DNA of 64,000 bases from Calothrix sp. NIES-4101. Lineage in GTDB: Bacteria; Cyanobacteriota; Cyanobacteriia; Cyanobacteriales; Nostocaceae. A model generated the notes under the pieces. That model was not told the origin of the DNA. It made no database searches and was given only the letters and a program-made list of their open reading frames with translations. Positions 60,478-64,000 of this stretch are shown here, in pieces (within the stretch, counting starts at the first letter, position 1; each line of letters opens with the position of its first letter). Made by a program: the position numbers and the translations under genes. Location: the NCBI GenBank assembly GCA_004296455.1, contig AP018280.1, positions 2,976,001 to 3,040,000 on the forward strand. Direction: 5' to 3'.

Positions 60478-60993
60478 ATGCAAATCATCTACTGGTTGCT
60501 TATCATTCTCATGGTAGTTGGTGTCATTGGTGCTGTAGTACCCGCACTCCCTGGCAGCAGCTTGATTTTAATTGCCATTATTATTTGGGGTTTCGTTCAG
60601 AAATCCTTTGCAGCAATTAGCATACCTTTAATAGTCACCTCCATCGTTTTGCTGCTCAGTATTGGTATTGACTTTCTTGCTGGTTACATCGGTGCAAAAA
60701 AAGCAGGTGCCAGTAAATGGGGACAAATCGGTGCATTCGTGGGATTAATAGTCGGATTTTTAGGTTTATTACCCGCGCTACCATTTGGGGGACCATTATT
60801 AGGAATGTTACTTGGTCCCTTATTAGGAGCAATTATTGGTGAATATCTGTTTTGTAAAAACTGGACAACATCAATCAAAGCAGGTATTGGCATTGTCGTT
60901 GGTAGTGTAGTTGGTAACTTCATTCAAGGATTACTTGCTTTAGCAGCAGTTGTTGTCTTTATTTTCTCCACCTGGGGACAAGTATTTGGCTAA
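60478..60993 (+). CDS. DUF456 family membrane protein
   Basis: 171 residues, ATG 60478. Several membrane segments: IIYWLLIILMVVGVIGAVVP, SLILIAIIIWGFVQ, LIVTSIVLLLSIGIDFLAGY, IGAFVGLIVGFLGLLPALPF and IGIVVGSVVGNFIQGLLALA. The motifs VPALPGS and GYIGAKKAGASKWG are typical of DUF456. Function unknown. It lies 82 bases after the CCB gene and may be cotranscribed. Confidence 0.85.
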   Translation: MQIIYWLLIILMVVGVIGAVVPALPGSSLILIAIIIWGFVQKSFAAISIPLIVTSIVLLLSIGIDFLAGYIGAKKAGASKWGQIGAFVGLIVGFLGLLPALPFGGPLLGMLLGPLLGAIIGEYLFCKNWTTSIKAGIGIVVGSVVGNFIQGLLALAAVVVFIFSTWGQVFG

Positions 60994-61322
60994 CCCATTC
61001 CTCATAAACCCAGTTTCTTGAAACCTGAAAATTAGGTAAAAAAAATGGGTAGAGAAGAGTCCTAAATACTGCAATTAGTAACTCTAATCTATCCAGTGTA
61101 GTGCAAACGAGAAGATTTTATTTTTGTAATGAGAAATTTAAAAATTAGATATATAATTCGATTTTTTTGTGATTAATATAATTTACTCCTATTGATGATG
61201 TGAATTCAATCTTTTTGTGAATTATTGCTGAGTAGATTAGGCGGGTTTTGGTTAGTAAGCCCGCCATAGTCATCTACGGGCAATTAAGTACATAGTTTTA
61301 GGTACTTTTGAGAAAGTTGATA
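60994..61322. other. Gene-free stretch between convergent genes
   Basis: No gene. A hairpin-like pair AGTTTCTTGAAACCT near 61010 may end the DUF456 transcript. GCGGGTTTTGGTTAGTAAGC with CCCGCC near 61235-61265 forms another weak stem. No strong terminator is seen. Confidence 0.45.
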
Positions 61323-62081
61323 TTAACCAACTTGACTCACTGTTTTACCTTTGCGTACACCGAACATACCAGCAACAGCCAAAGCACCCAAGCTAATCAT
61401 AGTTCCAGGTTCAGGAACACTTATTTGTAAGCTCACGCCATCACCAGTTTTGGGAAAAGGTGCTACTTTGACTTGACCTAATTGCACAACAATTGAGTCA
61501 ACATTATTGAAAATACTAGAATATTGAATGTTACTATTATGGTCAGCATTAAAGAAATTATTTAGAACTGTTTTAACTCCACCCTGTGTAATTTCAATTA
61601 TTCCACTAAAACCACTAGCTTCAATATCAAAGAAACTTAATTTTAAGCTATTTACAGGTTGTAAAAAATTGAACTGAAAACGACCAACTTCTAAGCGACC
61701 ATTTTCAAGGGGATTACCTTTTTTATCAAGAGCAACTGGACGGAACCATTTTTCACCAGCAATCGGATTTGTTCCCTCATCTTCTGGTAAAAAATGAATA
61801 CCAAAACTACCTTTTAAATATGTATTTTCAGTACTTCTATCATCAACAAACAAAAGACTTTCTTTATTTTTGGGATTATAAGAAAGGCTTGTGACAGTGT
61901 AACCTAAAGAACTTGTATCAATGCAAGTTGCAGTAGTTTGGCATCCACCATTTGTGAGTTTGACTTCACCTTCTATGTTTGGAACTAAAGATGCTGCATT
62001 TGCTGCGGGAGCGAGAGTAATAACACTGAAACCAACGGTAGCTGCTGCGAGGATTTTTGCGGATAAAGTAACTTTTTTCAT
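61323..62081 (-). CDS. Exported PEP-CTERM protein
   Basis: 252 residues, ATG 62081. A signal peptide (KILAAATVGFSVITLAPAANA) is followed by a beta-rich domain of about 190 residues and the PEP-CTERM signal: VPEPGTMISLGALAVAGMFG with the basic end VRKGK. Such proteins are sorted by an exosortase and often linked to extracellular polymer. Central parts: SLLFVDDRSTENTYLKGSFG and VNSLKLSFFDIEASGFSGII. No exosortase is nearby, as is usual. Confidence 0.88.
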   Translation of the reverse strand: MKKVTLSAKILAAATVGFSVITLAPAANAASLVPNIEGEVKLTNGGCQTTATCIDTSSLGYTVTSLSYNPKNKESLLFVDDRSTENTYLKGSFGIHFLPEDEGTNPIAGEKWFRPVALDKKGNPLENGRLEVGRFQFNFLQPVNSLKLSFFDIEASGFSGIIEITQGGVKTVLNNFFNADHNSNIQYSSIFNNVDSIVVQLGQVKVAPFPKTGDGVSLQISVPEPGTMISLGALAVAGMFGVRKGKTVSQVG

Positions 62082-63069
62082 GGTCGCCTCTTATCTAAAT
62101 TTAGGTGTTTTTAAGTAGCTTTTAGAATCGGCTCTGCGTGTTTTTTCCGATTCATATTTGTATGTTATTTCCACCTAAGTGCAAACGTCATCCCTTATTT
62201 TCAAGGTTTACTTTAACTTGATTCTGGAGAGAATATTTGGATAATTACTTAAAGTTTATGTTTGATTTGATAGCAGTATGTTGACAACTATAGTTACAAA
62301 AAATAGTATGCGACATCATACTTTTGCTGATAAAAGATAAAATTTTATATGTGGTTTTTTAAGTTTTAAAATATGAAATGACTTTTTTATTGAATATTTG
62401 CTGTAGCTCAGCTTAGTGGTGCAGAAAAGTCCTGGAATCCTTATAAATAAAGGATTTTCGACGAGACGGATATTTTAGCGTTTCTCAAAAAATGGAACGA
62501 GGATAATAGCTTTCAGGCGCTATTTTGACCATCTACGCAGTCCGTCATGAGACTCAGAAAAGTTTTCTGCACCACCAAGGTAGCTCAGTGTGATTCTCAG
62601 TATTCTCAATTCAGAATATAATACCAAAACTACTGATAAATAAGGTTTTTGTGGCAGTTGAAATAGTGAAGAATCTTTCCGAGTCGATTCTTTGATCAAA
62701 TAAGTAATTGTACACCGAGTTATATCCTATAAATAGACGTAGATAATTTTTACTGACGAGTGATTAGGCGGATATATATTAGTTGTTAGGGGAACATCCC
62801 AAATATTTAAATTTGTTTTTGTATTGCGGGCTTCTAGCCAGCTTCCTGGAAATTAGAGAGCAAGATGCTCAAGTTCATTTTTGCAAAACTGGGATACTTC
62901 CGTTGTCAGTTTGCTCCTGGCAAATGCTATGAATATAAAAAACCCAACTTCGCTAAAGGAGTTAGGTTTCTGAGTAATGATGCTGATTCAATTAAATGAA
63001 TTACTGGCTTGAAATATATTTATCCACTTTTTTCATGTGTTCTCGTTTACATGCATTCATGATGGCTAC
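62082..63069. other. Gene-free stretch of 988 bases
   Basis: No coding region is supported. It holds the MITE-like element at 62412-62579. Elsewhere there are A/T-rich stretches, among them the leader of the PEP-CTERM gene (62082-62350). Near 62940 AACCCAACTTCGCTAAAGGA and GTTAGGTTTCTG form a weak hairpin of the common intergenic kind. Confidence 0.55.
62412..62579. mobile_element. MITE-like element of 168 bp with terminal inverted repeats
   Basis: Left end CTTAGTGGTGCAGAAAAGT (62412-62430) and right end AGTTTTCTGCACCACCAAG (62561-62579) are inverted repeats with 17 of 19 positions equal. The interior has no gene and includes the hairpin AATCCTTATAAATAAAGGATT. The size and structure fit a non-autonomous transposon; the flanking bases show no clear target duplication. 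Confidence 0.6.
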
Positions 63070-63732
63070 TTAGGAATTACCCAAGTTTCGCTTGGCTTCA
63101 CTGGCAACTACTTCAACCTCGTCACCCACCAGAGTTTCTAATAAAGATTTGGCTTCGGAGCCACCTAAGTGATTTAATGCAAGTACAACTCGATGGCGAA
63201 TCTGCCAATCTGGGTTAGTAGCGTAGGGTGCGAGTAAGGGAATAGCTCGTAAATCTCCTAATTCCCCAAAAGAACTAATTGCAGTAATTTGGATTAATTC
63301 ATTATCTGAAGAGAGTGCTTCTTGAAGTAAGTCAAAGCCTCGCGGTTCTCCTAAAACCCCTAATGTCGCAATAACACTGAGTTGCACAATCCATTCAGAG
63401 GTGTTGTGATAGATTTGCTCTAGGTCGTCGAATGCAGACACAAGTTTTAATGCACCTAAACAATCTGCTGCTGCTGCTTGCACATCAGGCTCTTTGTCTT
63501 TCAACATCCGACGCAGTATTTCCAACGATAAATCTAAATCTTGTCCGCCTAAGGTATCCATTTGGCTCACTGCTGAGTAGCGAACACGAGTATTCGGATC
63601 GTTAATCGCCTGTTGAATTAACTCAAACCCTATTGTTGGTTCTAATTCTCGAATTTGATTAACCGCACGCAAGCGATCGCCCAAATCTTCTGAACTTAGC
63701 AACTGCCTTACAGACTCAGGAGTGATACTCAT
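63070..63732 (-). CDS. nblB: Phycobilisome degradation protein NblB (HEAT repeats)
   Basis: 220 residues made of HEAT-like repeats: LSSEDLGDRLRAVNQIRELE, INDPNTRVRYSAVSQMDTLG, LKDKEPDVQAAAADCLGAL, WIVQLSVIATLGVLGEPRGF and WQIRHRVVLALNHLGGSEAK. It matches the NblB type, related to phycocyanobilin lyases, that is needed for loss of phycobilisomes under nutrient stress. With the RpaB-type regulator 3.5 kb away the window holds two light- and nutrient-acclimation genes. The remaining bases to the right edge (63733-64000) have no gene. Confidence 0.85.
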   Translation of the reverse strand: MSITPESVRQLLSSEDLGDRLRAVNQIRELEPTIGFELIQQAINDPNTRVRYSAVSQMDTLGGQDLDLSLEILRRMLKDKEPDVQAAAADCLGALKLVSAFDDLEQIYHNTSEWIVQLSVIATLGVLGEPRGFDLLQEALSSDNELIQITAISSFGELGDLRAIPLLAPYATNPDWQIRHRVVLALNHLGGSEAKSLLETLVGDEVEVVASEAKRNLGNS

Positions 63733-64000
63733 TCACACTTCTCTCTTTTAATTAAATTCGTTTTGATTTAGTGGTTTGGTTATTGGTTCTTAGTTATTGG
63801 TAAGTATTGGTAAGTACGTGGTTAGAATCAAAACCAATCAAGAGAATGTACTATACTCTCGTCGGGTTTTATTATTGAATTAAACCTACCTGCTGATTGG
63901 GTAATTGGTAAAGATAAGTAACCATTACCACATTACCCACTCATGATTAAACATCAGCCATTACTCACTAACAGCCATTGCCCGAATAATATCACCACGT

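Noticed and set aside
1-64000. CRISPR array
   Set aside because: No regularly spaced direct repeats with unique spacers were seen. The tandem repeats at 166-327 are coding and without spacers.

Overview
The window comes from a cyanobacterial chromosome, probably a filamentous Nostocales-like strain. The evidence is very frequent GCGATCGC (HIP1) octamers, short heptamer repeats, and cyanobacterial signature genes: NblB-type HEAT protein, RpaB-type regulator, PxcA/CemA, a pair of diflavin flavoproteins, a CCB-type cytochrome b6f assembly factor and a PEP-CTERM protein. I cannot name the species.

Left part (1 to about 26168): a prophage whose left end lies outside the window. Read from right to left it holds a tyrosine integrase next to a tRNA-Val 3' fragment that I take as attR; a rightward operon of small proteins with a polytopic membrane protein, a membrane-anchored P-loop ATPase and a GIY-YIG protein; a divergent control region with two long palindromes beside an antirepressor; a sigma-70 factor; then a leftward late module in Mu-like order: TerS, TerL, DUF935 portal with a long C-terminal extension, gpF, gpG, protease/scaffold, decoration protein, capsid, an Acb2/Tad1-hairpin-like protein, gp35-, gp36- and gp37-like proteins, and a repeat-rich fibre-like protein running off the left edge. 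A Mu-like virion module is thus combined with a site-specific integrase. Several rightward genes are embedded in the leftward late module; 9060-10284 looks like a moron cassette with two near-identical promoter-leader units.

Border region (26169 to about 31900): right of attR lie two proteins that appear to share an AAA-like (STAND-type) ATPase domain. One has a transmembrane segment and a coiled coil; the other is fused to a CHAT caspase-like protease. They flank a REP-associated tyrosine transposase (RAYT).

Host region (32049 to 64000): an AIM24 protein; a canonical and a non-canonical flavodiiron protein (O2 photoreduction); a pentapeptide-repeat protein; Uma2; the repair factor Mfd; tandem VWA paralogues; an HxlR regulator; a Bax1-like nuclease with an XPB-like helicase; PxcA; a large cyanobacterial P-loop protein; MsrA; a Ser/Thr kinase; RadA; an RpaB-type regulator; a CCB assembly factor; a DUF456 protein; a PEP-CTERM protein; and NblB. 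Three DNA-repair functions (Mfd, XPB/Bax1, RadA) and several light- or redox-acclimation functions share the neighbourhood without forming one operon. Two copies of a GC-rich two-hairpin element and a 168-bp MITE-like element lie between host genes.

Most notable: the Acb2/Tad1-like gene beside the capsid gene; the HNH endonuclease gene lodged between a broken and an intact start of gpF; the duplicated promoter-leader moron cassette; a 26-bp palindrome present three times in the prophage; the unexplained membrane ATPase operon; and the CHAT-AAA and AAA-like pair at the prophage border. All function calls come from reading the sequence; no database search was run.
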